37,496 nt of DNA from Oceanispirochaeta sp. M1 (GTDB taxonomy: Bacteria > Spirochaetota > Spirochaetia > DSM-2461). The notes under the pieces are model-generated. The model made no database searches. It had not been told where the DNA came from and saw only the letters and a program-made list of their open reading frames with translations. The stretch covers positions 1 through 37,496 of the forward strand of contig NZ_QQPQ01000044.1 of NCBI RefSeq assembly GCF_003346715.1. Direction: 5' to 3'. The position numbers were made by a program, and so were the translations under genes. This document shows, in pieces, positions 1 through 7,440 of the stretch (position 1 is its first letter; every line of letters starts with the position of its first letter).

Positions 1-75
1 ATCTGAAATTGGTCTGTTGACCGGTGGTAAAACTTTCCTTAACTGTGATTCTCTGAATCCTAAACTGTATCTCAT
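1..75 (-). CDS. IS transposase OrfA, N-terminus only (runs off window)
   Basis: Twenty-five codons starting MRYSLGFRESQLRKVLPP are visible before the window ends. This opening resembles the helix-turn-helix OrfA subunit of IS3-type transposases, in which a basic N-terminus precedes the DNA-binding helices. An AAGGAG ribosome binding site (86-91) lies about ten bases ahead of the ATG. It overlaps the stop of the small membrane ORF upstream, so the two are probably co-transcribed. A decayed OrfB relic that could belong to the same IS type lies at 9926-10156. Only the start is seen, so family assignment is tentative and intactness cannot be judged. Confidence 0.55.
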   Translation of the reverse strand, partial: MRYSLGFRESQLRKVLPPVNRPISD

Positions 76-89
76 AATTGAATATCTCC

Positions 90-245
90 TTAAAAAGTTG
101 ATGCTTCAACTATGTTGACACATAGGGCTACTGTTCCAATAATAGCAAAGGGAATGAAGATTATTTGAATCGTTATATAAAGGATGATTTGAAAAATCTT
201 AATAAAAAAGCGAATGAAAATAGGAAGTCGTTTTTTATCTGACAT
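90..245 (-). CDS. small hydrophobic membrane protein (51 aa)
   Basis: A 51-codon ORF: a short basic head (MSDKKRLPIFIRF) is followed by about 30 strongly hydrophobic residues rich in Ile, Phe and Leu, then a short polar tail ending NIVEASTF. This is one or two transmembrane segments, positive side in. An AGAGG-like site lies 8-10 bases before the ATG. Its TAA stop overlaps the ribosome binding site of the transposase start downstream, suggesting translational coupling. I recognise no family. It could be a small membrane protein picked up by the IS or the end of an unrelated unit. Confidence 0.5.
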   Translation of the reverse strand: MSDKKRLPIFIRFFIKIFQIILYITIQIIFIPFAIIGTVALCVNIVEASTF

Positions 246-526
246 AAGAAACCTCTATTTCAATTATAGATTGATTTCTTGCGTTTAAAAGTCCACTTGT
301 TTTGATTTTCACATTCTGGAGATTGAGATGACGTTTATTATTTTATTCTCCTTCTTTAGCAGGAGTAGAGGAAAATGATATTTCTCCGCTTTTGGGGCAA
401 AACTATAAGTAATACTTTTAGTAAATATCTAATGATAATGATAATGAACATAGCTTTTTTTCATAATTCATACAAAAAAGTATTTTCAAAAATGTCCAAA
501 CCCATTAATGGTTACTTTCTATCCTT

Positions 527-1723
527 TTAAAAAATCCTCTTTAAATGTTCATATTTGAATTGGTCTACAATCTCATCATATTTCCCATAAACCATAGAGG
601 CGATCTCATCCCAGGGTTTATAGAGTGATTCTCTTGCATTCTGTCCAACAGACTTCAAATTCTTCAGATCGGAAAGGATCAGAACTAACTTATCTGCAAA
701 TGAAATAGCATCATTTGCTGATAAGAAACCATTTTGATTGTCCACGATACCATTGGCAGTAGTCGCATATTCCACAAATATAGTAGGGATATTCAGACCG
801 GCAGCCTCTCTGGTGGCAAGGGATGCATTATCGTATAGCGATGGGAATACAAAAAGATCACTGGCCGCATATATCCTTTTCAATTTTCCACGGTCATAAA
901 TTGGACCTACAAAAGAAACCTGATTATTCATTTTATATTTATTAACAAGATCCTGTATTTTCTCCATATCGCTGCCGTCTCCGACAAACCTCATCTGGTA
1001 ATTGATTTTTCTTTCATTTAGAATTTTTAAACTATCAATAATAAGACGTATGTTTTTCACCCACCTGTGCTGGCCTACATAGAGAAGAGTCACTATTTGG
1101 GGGGCGCAATTTAAAATCTCCTGACCTTCTTTCTTCAAGTTTTGCATATCGTCAGTCTCATCGAGTACTAAATCGCTACCGTTAGGTACATAATCGATCT
1201 TCCCTTTGTATCCATATTCTCTTAAGGTTTCAATTATTGCTTCATTAGGGACCCAAACGGAATCAGCCTGTTCATAAAATTTTACAATCATTGATATAAC
1301 CTGATCGAGAGTGACATCAATTTTCAACCATTTTGCAAAATCATCACGATACTTTGAATGAAAAGTCGCAACCAATGGTATTTTTCGCTTTCTGGATAAG
1401 GATAGAGCATAGTTTCCACTGACAAATGGGCAGTGAGCATGAACGATATCGAAGGGAAACATACCGATTTTATGATTGAATGTACGGTCTATTCTTGGAA
1501 CACCGAGCCGATAGGGCCCGGAAATCTGAGCAGGTAGAGATTTATAACGCAGGATATGATGATCAACATCCTTAAAATTAGGAACTTTTGGACCTATTGC
1601 AAAACTGGGGGCATGGATTTTATTTAACCAATAAACATAATTTTGAACAGTAATCGCTACTCCGTCCATAATAGGTGAAAGCGAATCAGTAAATTGTCCA
1701 CTAATAATCATAATTAGCCTCAT
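527..1723 (-). CDS. GT4-family glycosyltransferase
   Basis: A 398-aa retaining glycosyltransferase of the GT-B fold. The N-terminal half has the donor-loop region with MDGVAITVQNYVYWLN (about residues 19-34) and the VHAHCPFVSG segment typical of GT4 enzymes that glycosylate lipids (diacylglycerol or phosphatidylinositol glucosyl/mannosyl transferases). The C-terminal half has LYVGQHRWVKN (sugar-nucleotide domain start) and FPSLYDNASLATREAAG, which carries the EX7E-type region binding the nucleotide sugar. There is no signal peptide, so it is cytosolic or membrane-peripheral. A TATAAT at 1729-1734 (minus strand) lies four bases before the ATG with no Shine-Dalgarno, so the mRNA may be nearly leaderless. 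It stands alone, so substrate is unknown; a glycolipid role is inference from family resemblance. Confidence 0.85.
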   Translation of the reverse strand: MRLIMIISGQFTDSLSPIMDGVAITVQNYVYWLNKIHAPSFAIGPKVPNFKDVDHHILRYKSLPAQISGPYRLGVPRIDRTFNHKIGMFPFDIVHAHCPFVSGNYALSLSRKRKIPLVATFHSKYRDDFAKWLKIDVTLDQVISMIVKFYEQADSVWVPNEAIIETLREYGYKGKIDYVPNGSDLVLDETDDMQNLKKEGQEILNCAPQIVTLLYVGQHRWVKNIRLIIDSLKILNERKINYQMRFVGDGSDMEKIQDLVNKYKMNNQVSFVGPIYDRGKLKRIYAASDLFVFPSLYDNASLATREAAGLNIPTIFVEYATTANGIVDNQNGFLSANDAISFADKLVLILSDLKNLKSVGQNARESLYKPWDEIASMVYGKYDEIVDQFKYEHLKRIF

Positions 1724-1847
1724 CTTGATTATACTATGACTTCGTTTTATAAGTGAGATTTAAATTATCATCAGAAATATGACCGAACAACGGTTCCACT
1801 ATGCTCATTCTTTTTAAGTATATGCCTCGCCCGAATAGAGTCTCTAA

Positions 1848-2144
1848 TTTTACTTCATATCTGCTATTACCTTCGGCGATGATAGAACATTTTATGAGTG
1901 GTACAGCCGCGTTGATATGGAACTATATAAGGCTAAAAGATCTGTACGAAACCAGGTTGTCCCCTGTTTCTGATTTCCTAATGGAAAGCAGCATCCCTTT
2001 CTAAGAATTGAATGGCAAAAGGCATATGAATGCGGATATCCACAGCTGGATGAACAGCATAAGACTCTCTTTGATAAAATCAATAAACTTCTTCTTGCTT
2101 ATCAGGCCAATCATTCAATGAAATTCCCTCATATTAAGTCTTAG
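1848..2144 (+). pseudogene. relic of a GGDEF diguanylate cyclase with C-terminal hemerythrin domain
   Basis: One reading frame carries two recognisable pieces separated by an in-frame TGA at 1971. The first ends VDMELYKAKRSVRNQVV, the classic last helix and strand of a GGDEF domain (consensus ADxALYxAKRxGRN). The second reads RIEWQKAYECGYPQLDEQHK, the first iron-ligand helix of a bacteriohemerythrin, with the conserved W, G, LDxQHK pattern, then stops at TAG 2142 after about 55 of some 130 residues. Upstream the frame closes at TAA 1845, so the catalytic GGDEF core is gone. Diguanylate cyclases with a hemerythrin tail sense oxygen; this copy cannot function. A 67-aa ORF in another frame at 1801-2004 is a shadow of it. 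Confidence 0.75.
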
Positions 2145-2264
2145 ATTATTCCACTATATAATCGATTCTGGAATAAGTATAAAACTGGAAACTATCAATC
2201 GAGTAACCATGGGTGCAATTATTACTGCAGCATTTTGGGTGGCATATTCTGTCTAGTTGGTAGG

Positions 2265-2354
2265 AAGTTCATCCTTTTGGTTGATTTTCAATTATCAAAT
2301 CATCAATCATAATAATATTTTAAGATAACCGATAAACGGCCTTCTATCGACTGA
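2265..2354 (+). repeat. intergenic repeat A (two-block element)
   Basis: The left block (2265-2285) contains GTTCATCCTTTTGGTTGAT and is followed about 45 bases later by a right block ACCGATAAACGG...TTCTATCGACTGA (2328-2354). The same two blocks, one mismatch in the left, occur with almost identical spacing at 28752-28843. Both copies lie just upstream of a plus-strand accessory gene. See the finding on the repeat family. Confidence 0.55.
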
Positions 2355-2381
2355 ATAAATTAGAGAGTAAGGTGTAGAACA

Positions 2382-3293
2382 ATGTTACAAAGATCATTAC
2401 TGTTTTATTTTTTTCTTATTTTAATATTGATTGGCTGTAGTAAGGCACCAACCAAAGAAATAATAGAGATTCCATATAGTCTTCATTTTGAAAATGCTAA
2501 TTCCAGGATCACGTACTTTACCGTCCATAATATCAGGGAAGGATGGAGTTACTCTAAAGGTAAAGGTATAAAAATAGGAATCTTAGATAATGCTTTTGGA
2601 TTCGACGAGCATTCTGAATTATATAAAGGTGGATTAAGTTTCCAAAATGATCAATATAGAGAAGTGTTTAATACAATGGCCGGTCATGGATATTGGATGG
2701 CTTCAACATTACATGAAATAGCTCCTGAGGCTGAAATATATGCTTTGGGGGTCTTTTCAAATGACGAGGATTATCAAGTAGAATCTATGCTTAGAGCTAT
2801 CGATTGGGCAATTGCAAATCACTTGGACATACTAACATATTCAGGTGCGAGGATATCTGAGAAAAACCGGATAATACTGGATGGCGCCTTAGATAAATTA
2901 GATGAAAAAGGAATACTCACAACATTCATCCACTGTCCCCATGAGATGAACATTTTACCTTCAGAAAAAAGCCCTCCGATTGATGAGATAGAAAATACTC
3001 CTTTGTTTAATATATACAAGTATGATTATTCGACATTATTCCCTTATGACTATGTTGATTATTCAGGGAAATGGAATACTAATACTCAAAAACCATTTTT
3101 ATCAATCTCCTCAACATCTCCAGTTCTGGCAGGTTTTATTGCAATGATAATAAGCATTGATTCTACTCTCAATTCAGATGAGATAAAGGAACTTCTATTA
3201 GAAACTAGTTATACATTTGAAACTGATGATATCAGGATTAATAATGCAGTCAATATAGGTGCAGCTGTTAGATCGCTGAAGAAAGAGCAGTAG
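2382..3293 (+). CDS. lipoprotein with degenerate subtilisin-like (S8) protease domain
   Basis: A 303-aa protein whose N-terminus is a lipoprotein signal: a hydrophobic run ending LILIGC, with Cys19 as lipidation site. The rest follows the S8 fold order: GIKIGILDNAF (Asp position, normally DTG), AGHGYWMAST (His position, normally GHGT), APEAEIYALGVF (core strand), and ISSTSPVLAGFIAMI (Ser position, normally GTSMAaP). The triad residues can each be placed, but the usual oxyanion Asn region reads TTFIHCPHE with no Asn, and the flanking glycines are altered. It may be a weak protease or a binding-only relative. An AAGGTG site lies seven bases before the ATG. It is flanked by repeats A and B like a separate unit. 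Confidence 0.7.
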   Translation: MLQRSLLFYFFLILILIGCSKAPTKEIIEIPYSLHFENANSRITYFTVHNIREGWSYSKGKGIKIGILDNAFGFDEHSELYKGGLSFQNDQYREVFNTMAGHGYWMASTLHEIAPEAEIYALGVFSNDEDYQVESMLRAIDWAIANHLDILTYSGARISEKNRIILDGALDKLDEKGILTTFIHCPHEMNILPSEKSPPIDEIENTPLFNIYKYDYSTLFPYDYVDYSGKWNTNTQKPFLSISSTSPVLAGFIAMIISIDSTLNSDEIKELLLETSYTFETDDIRINNAVNIGAAVRSLKKEQ

Positions 3294-3342
3294 CTGTCAT
3301 GAGTATAGATATTTAATATATTTTGAAATAGGAAGAGTTTTT

Positions 3343-3365
3343 GATAAACCAATTTCTGTCTACTT
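3343..3365 (+). repeat. intergenic repeat B
   Basis: GATAAACCAATTTCTGTCTACTT lacks the left block seen in A and D. Nineteen bases (3347-3365) are identical to the reverse complement of 30370-30388 (repeat G). It sits between the subtilase-like gene and the acetyltransferase gene. Confidence 0.55.
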
Positions 3366-3413
3366 ATTGACATCATATTTAGTTATATCACCAAAATGAA
3401 TCCGGAGGAGAAT

Positions 3414-3923
3414 ATGGACATACCTATAGTAGAAACAGAAAGACTAAGACTACGTGGTTTCGTATTATCTGATTTCGAAGAGTTAGTGAAGCTTAATATG
3501 AATCAAGATTTTGTTAATTTTTTTGGAACAGGAGAAGTTATAAGTAGATATGAGAGTTGGAATGTCCTTTCTATGATGGTCGGACATTGGCAACTAAGGG
3601 AATTTGGTTTATGGCTCGTAGAGGACAAAATAAGTAATACATTTATTGGACGTGTTGGTTGCTGGCAACCCGAAGGATGGCCAGGGGTTGAAGTGGCTTG
3701 GGGGATATCACCAAGTTATTGGGGAAAAGGATATGCACCAGAAGCAGCCAGGGCGTCAATAGAGTGGGCTTTTTCAAATATTAGTACTAATAAGCTTATA
3801 AGTGTCATACATCCTGAGAATAAAGCCTCAAAAAGGGTTGCCATTAAAATTGGAGAAAAACACACTTCAACTGAAATTGTCAATGGAAAGAAATCCGATA
3901 TATATACAATTACGCGTGACTGA
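3414..3923 (+). CDS. GNAT N-acetyltransferase, RimJ/RimL type
   Basis: A GNAT acetyltransferase of the RimJ/RimL-like (Acetyltransf_3) group. It opens with IVETERLRLRGFVLSDFEEL, the usual start of this group, and contains the acetyl-CoA pyrophosphate loop SYWGKGYAPEAAR (Q/RxxGxG/A pattern). The last third is HPENKASKRVAIKIGEK, matching the family's NxxSxrvaeKlGF signature with the final Phe replaced. It would transfer acetyl from acetyl-CoA to an amine; substrate unknown. I prefer the ATG at 3414 over the in-frame ATG at 3396 because GGAGGAG (3403-3409) lies at ideal distance before 3414. It forms a single-gene unit between repeats B and C. Confidence 0.85.
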   Translation: MDIPIVETERLRLRGFVLSDFEELVKLNMNQDFVNFFGTGEVISRYESWNVLSMMVGHWQLREFGLWLVEDKISNTFIGRVGCWQPEGWPGVEVAWGISPSYWGKGYAPEAARASIEWAFSNISTNKLISVIHPENKASKRVAIKIGEKHTSTEIVNGKKSDIYTITRD

Positions 3924-3959
3924 TTTTTTGAATCGGCTCTAGAATCTTATTGCACTAAT

Positions 3960-3988
3960 TACTGCCCATAATTATAAAATCTGTCTAC
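3960..3988 (+). repeat. intergenic repeat C
   Basis: TACTGCCCATAATTATAAAA then TCTGTCTAC: a degenerate member of the family with the shared CTGYCNATAA and CTGTCTAC blocks. Sixteen bases downstream (4005-4020) ACTTAACACTGACCAG nearly matches ACTTAACACTCACCCAG beside repeat F (30124-30140). It lies right after the acetyltransferase gene. Confidence 0.4.
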
Positions 3989-4006
3989 AACCACATTTTT
4001 GTTTAC

Positions 4007-4035
4007 TTAACACTGACCAGCCCTGGATTTATAGA
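4007..4035 (+). promoter_or_regulatory. sigma-70-type promoter for the small RNA
   Basis: TTAACA (4007-4012) and TATAGA (4030-4035) are separated by exactly 17 bases, one and two mismatches from the -35 and -10 consensus. A start at about 4042 is expected. No ORF follows, but a hairpin-rich segment with a terminator does. Confidence 0.5.
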
Positions 4036-4041
4036 TCCGGC

Positions 4042-4157
4042 GGGATATAATTGAAGACCTGACGATGTAATTGAAGTTCAGGCAGAAGTCTTTGATTGGG
4101 ACTTATGTCCTCTTCTGCGCATTAGCAGGGTACCGCAAGACGCAGTACCCTTTTTTT
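4042..4157 (+). ncRNA. candidate small structured RNA of about 116 nt
   Basis: Between a good promoter and a strong rho-independent terminator there is no ORF, but several possible helices: CCTGA(C) at 4058-4063 with (G)TTCAGG at 4076-4082; CAGAAG 4083-4088 with CTTCTG 4112-4117, with an internal alternative AAGTC/GACTT; then the terminator hairpin. ATTGAAG occurs twice in direct repeat at 4050-4056 and 4070-4076. It matches no RNA family I recognise. A trans-acting sRNA is more likely than a riboswitch because the gene downstream (4259-4441) is on the opposite strand. Confidence 0.45.
4127..4157 (+). terminator. rho-independent terminator
   Basis: AGGGTAC (4127-4133) pairs with GTACCCT (4145-4151) around an 11-base loop, followed by a run of seven T. 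It ends the candidate small RNA on the plus strand. Confidence 0.8.
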
Positions 4158-4258
4158 GGCCTCGATACTGGCCCTCTGATCCATTGTTTGGCTAATCGGA
4201 GGTATGTTTGACTACCGACTGGTTAAAGCGATACTGAGGGCAATACATCCTGTCTTGC

Positions 4259-4441
4259 TTATACCTTTGATTCAAAAGGACAGTTCTCAGAATTACCCCC
4301 ACAGGGGATAATGTCACTAGGAACCCCAAGTTTCTCAATCCCAGGTCTTGTACACACAGGGATCATTTCAACTTCTACCCCTTCTGATCCGACTGAACGG
4401 AAATATGGAGTTTCTTCTTTGTAATGGATGCAATTTGTCAT
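4259..4441 (-). CDS. small cysteine-containing protein (60 aa), function unknown
   Basis: Sixty residues with four cysteines: MTNCIHY at the start, PVCTRPG in the middle, and PCGGNSENCPF near the end. The spacing suggests a small metal-binding or disulphide-stabilised domain; the Cys-Gly-Gly and Cys-Pro turns favour metal ligation. No signal peptide or membrane segment is visible. A purine-rich AGAAAGAGAG stretch lies 7-16 bases before the ATG. It stands alone, downstream of and convergent with the small RNA. I know no function. The conserved-looking composition (Pro, Gly, Cys, no low-complexity) supports a real gene. Confidence 0.5.
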   Translation of the reverse strand: MTNCIHYKEETPYFRSVGSEGVEVEMIPVCTRPGIEKLGVPSDIIPCGGNSENCPFESKV

Positions 4442-4542
4442 AGTTTACTCTCTTTCTTATTAAATATATTTTTATTCATTTTAATATATCGCGCTTCTTG
4501 ATTATTAAAATGAACCATGAGAATAAATTTCTCTTGGATTAA

Positions 4543-4722
4543 TTTATTTTGCAGCATAATGGGCAAAAAGATACAGTTTATAATAAAAAATATTTCTCTA
4601 AATCCGATTTCTCAATGATGATTGTAGAATGGGCAGTTTTTGGGGTACTCTTCAAAAGGAGGGGAATTCTTCATGATAGAATCGACGTCTTTTCATATGA
4701 AATAGATATTTATTACAACTGA
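4543..4722 (+). pseudogene. possible C-terminal gene relic (59 codons)
   Basis: After a TAA at 4540, one frame stays open for 59 codons to TGA 4720 and reads as plausible protein (SDFSMMIVEWAVFGVLFKRR then a charged tail). There is no good start at its head; an internal ATG at 4618 has none of the usual signals. A strong AAAGGAGGGG lies further inside but would serve only a 10-codon ORF. No family recognised. It may be the broken end of an old gene or chance. Apart from this, 4442-4774 holds nothing I can name. Confidence 0.22.
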
Positions 4723-4774
4723 AAATGCATAATCTTATAGGGAAAGAAATATGCAAATGATCTCAAGGTATGAT

Positions 4775-6043
4775 TTAAGAGAACTGTAATCCCTTAATCT
4801 GGATCCAAGGAATATTTCCTGTACCGAAGTTGGTTGATTCCTTGCTGATAGCCACAATATCCTTAAGCATTTGAGCAATATTCCCTGTAATCATGGTTTC
4901 TGACAAGGCAGTGGTGCGTTTGCCCTTCTCCAAGAGAAAACTGTTTTTAATGACTCCTGAAAAATCTCCATTTGGTGCCGGTGATCCCATGGACAATCTC
5001 CCCACTAATGCTCCCCTGTTCACACTGTAGATCATTTCCTCTTGGGACGTTTTTCTTGAAGTAATCTCCCACCCCATTCCCAGGGGTTGGTGAGGTAAGC
5101 CCAGCTTTCTACTGCCATAATAGGAGGGGAGAAGAGATTTCAGCTGCCCCTTTTCCAGAAGGTGAAACGGTTCTAACAGAAAACCTTCGTTATTAAATGG
5201 AACTACACCCGGACCCTCCAATATGTGATAAAGATCCAGTTGTTCATCGGCAATTATCTCTCCCACCGCTTTTTTGTATATGGAAGTATCCTGCATCAGG
5301 GCAAAATCCCCAAGTTGTCCGAAAAGCCACCTCATTAAGCTGCTGACGGCATTCGGCATAAGGATAACATCCCCTGTAAATTTTTCTTTTATTTGGCAGG
5401 TTTTTGTCTCCTGAACACTGTTTTCCATCATGCTTTGAATGTTGAACTGATTCTGTATATCCGGTGGAATGCTCTCCATCATTCCACCGGTATAGCTAAA
5501 AGAACTACTGCCGTGCTTATCCTTACTGGAGCCCATTAGAACCATTCCATAGAAACCGTGGCTGAGTTCCAGCTCGCAGCCCCTGGAACTCAGAACTGTC
5601 GTTTTATTTAGATTGTGATCCAGGAGTCCTTCTTCTATCTGGAAGCTTGGGAATGTTTGTGAACGGTAGGCAAGAATATTTTTTGCTCCCTGGACCAAGC
5701 TTTCCAGATCTGCCTTTTGAGTCCCTTTTACAAAACTTCCCCTTTGATCAAAGGCCACTGCATTTGCCTCATCAGGGGGAGTCGTTGTTACGTCCCGTGC
5801 CATTTCCTCTATGAGATTTGTTACAGCCTCAGGATCAGTAGTTGAAGTTGAACCGGTGACTTTACGATTATCCTGTATCGCCATGATAGCAAGCTTTTCT
5901 GATTCAGTGCTCCGCATGAGGCTCACTTTATTATGGGCAATATTGAGTTCGTTCTTCAGATTCTCTGTGAGTGTTATACAAACTTCATCGAAGCTAGAAC
6001 TCATAACCTGTGTGAGGATTTTCTCTGCAAGGCCTTTCATCAT
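4775..6043 (-). CDS. pmbA: TldE/PmbA, partner subunit of the TldD/E metalloprotease
   Basis: A 422-aa TldE subunit. In E. coli TldD and TldE form a heterodimeric zinc protease that trims modified peptides (microcin B17) and the CcdA antitoxin; TldE lacks the metal-binding HExxxH and supplies structure. The diagnostic C-terminal segment is present: GRLSMGSPAPNGDFSGVIKN (about residues 350-369) followed by ALSETMITGNI. No HExxH motif is found, as expected. Its ATGATG overlaps the tldD stop (ATGA), and GGAGGTGA lies immediately ahead, so the second ATG may be the one used. Translational coupling with tldD fits a 1:1 complex. Length matches the family. Confidence 0.92.
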   Translation of the reverse strand: MMKGLAEKILTQVMSSSFDEVCITLTENLKNELNIAHNKVSLMRSTESEKLAIMAIQDNRKVTGSTSTTDPEAVTNLIEEMARDVTTTPPDEANAVAFDQRGSFVKGTQKADLESLVQGAKNILAYRSQTFPSFQIEEGLLDHNLNKTTVLSSRGCELELSHGFYGMVLMGSSKDKHGSSSFSYTGGMMESIPPDIQNQFNIQSMMENSVQETKTCQIKEKFTGDVILMPNAVSSLMRWLFGQLGDFALMQDTSIYKKAVGEIIADEQLDLYHILEGPGVVPFNNEGFLLEPFHLLEKGQLKSLLPSYYGSRKLGLPHQPLGMGWEITSRKTSQEEMIYSVNRGALVGRLSMGSPAPNGDFSGVIKNSFLLEKGKRTTALSETMITGNIAQMLKDIVAISKESTNFGTGNIPWIQIKGLQFS

Positions 6044-7398
6044 TCACCTCCCAATTGGGCTTTAGCCCGGATAGCTGGTCCCCCCATGGAGACGACCATG
6101 GGCTGTTTTTTTCCGCAGTATCCTGAGTTTATCCAGTACATATCATTTGAAACAGCATCTACGGATTGAAGCATTTTCAAAGCAGATCCAGATAGGGTTG
6201 TATCTTTAATGGCTCTTCCCAGCTTGCCATTTTTGATTTCGTAACCAAGATTCACACCAAACATAAACTCTGTAGTGGTATCAGCCTGCCCGTTTTGGGT
6301 TTTCATCAGATAATATCCGTCTTCTACACCAGAGATCATTTCTTCAAGCTCCGAGTTACCGGGAAGGATGGCCGTATTACGCATTCGGATCAGAGGTTCG
6401 TCATCCGGTTTAAAAGCCCTGGCATTCCCCGTAGGAATATCCTTGAAGGTCATTGCTGTTTCACGGTTGTGCATGAAATCTGTCAACACACCATCCTGAA
6501 TTAAAGTGACGTCTATTCCCTGAGTTCCTTCATCATCTGCATAGACCGGCATAAGGAGTTCTTGTCCTTCATAAGTATGGGCAAAATCAACCATTGTGAT
6601 CAGGTCACTGGCAATTTTCTTTCCTCTCAGATCTCCTGTCACGGCACCACCTAGAACCAAGTCTGCTTCACAGGGATGCCCCATCGCTTCGTGCGCCAAC
6701 ATTCCCGCCAGGTTTGGTGCTAATACTACGGATTGCAATCCTCCTTTAGCAGGTACAGCTTCCCGTTTTGCCAAGAGGTGCTGATATAAGTCATCCAGTT
6801 TTTCCTCCACAATAGCCATAGATAGATCCAGGTCTCCTACTCCGCCCTTACCGAAAATACTCTCCCCCAACACTACAGGTTTATCATCAGCATCCTTAAT
6901 GGTCATCAATATGCCCAGCGATGCCCGAGAGATATTGTTGTAGACTCGGCTGCCGGCACTGTTCTGTACAAACTTATCGTGAAACTCATCCGTGGTTACC
7001 AGTGAGACTGTGCTGATTTCAGAATATTTTTTCCTTACCATGGCATCGATACTTACCATCAGTTCAATGACTTCCAGAGAACTTAGGTTTGGTTTCCCGC
7101 TGAAACCGTGTTCACCCTGATAGCCTCCAGTAGGTAACAAGTTTTTATTCTCACCAAAAATCTCCAATGCATGAGCATTGGCCAGGGCCTTATTACTCAA
7201 ATCTTGAGGAGAGGGATTCCTGGTGCTTGAGGCAAATCCCCAATACCCTTTGTGATATACACGGGCCGAAAATCCCTGACGGTGAGAGTTATCATTTGAT
7301 ACGAGTGAACCGTCAACCATGATAATACGGCGATTTCGTATCTCATGATGTCTATATTCGTTATAGGTCCCAGAATGGATGAAATTAGTAAAAGGCAT
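6040..7398 (-). CDS. tldD: TldD, catalytic zinc metalloprotease subunit
   Basis: TldD is the catalytic half of the TldD/E protease, cytosolic, degrading unfolded or modified peptides in a narrow chamber. The metal site is visible as MLAHEAMGHPCEAD, with His236, Glu237 and His241 of HExxxH and a following Glu (counting from the start chosen here). The C-terminal third carries NTAILPGN and VNLGYEIKNGKLGR as in the family. I start at 7398 (MPFTNFIHSG), not the in-frame ATG at 7422, because GGGAGGAT (7401-7408) is an excellent ribosome binding site for 7398. It is second in the operon, 42 bases after the truncated lipoprotein gene. Confidence 0.93.
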   Translation of the reverse strand: MPFTNFIHSGTYNEYRHHEIRNRRIIMVDGSLVSNDNSHRQGFSARVYHKGYWGFASSTRNPSPQDLSNKALANAHALEIFGENKNLLPTGGYQGEHGFSGKPNLSSLEVIELMVSIDAMVRKKYSEISTVSLVTTDEFHDKFVQNSAGSRVYNNISRASLGILMTIKDADDKPVVLGESIFGKGGVGDLDLSMAIVEEKLDDLYQHLLAKREAVPAKGGLQSVVLAPNLAGMLAHEAMGHPCEADLVLGGAVTGDLRGKKIASDLITMVDFAHTYEGQELLMPVYADDEGTQGIDVTLIQDGVLTDFMHNRETAMTFKDIPTGNARAFKPDDEPLIRMRNTAILPGNSELEEMISGVEDGYYLMKTQNGQADTTTEFMFGVNLGYEIKNGKLGRAIKDTTLSGSALKMLQSVDAVSNDMYWINSGYCGKKQPMVVSMGGPAIRAKAQLGGE

Positions 7399-7440
7399 AT
7401 ATCCTCCCTTTGCAACTATCATTTAAGTTGCGCCTCGTAT

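Noticed and set aside
431-450. ATGATA repeated three times, resembling a Fur box (GATAATGATAAT).
   Set aside because: The match stops after two hexamers, and the site is almost 190 bases from the nearest start. In AT-rich DNA this is not enough.
4203-4311. GGAGGT-ATG then MFDYRLVKAI, like the start of a LysR/ArgP regulator.
   Set aside because: Only ten residues match, spacing between GGAGG and ATG is one base, and the frame then leaves the family and ends after 35 codons.
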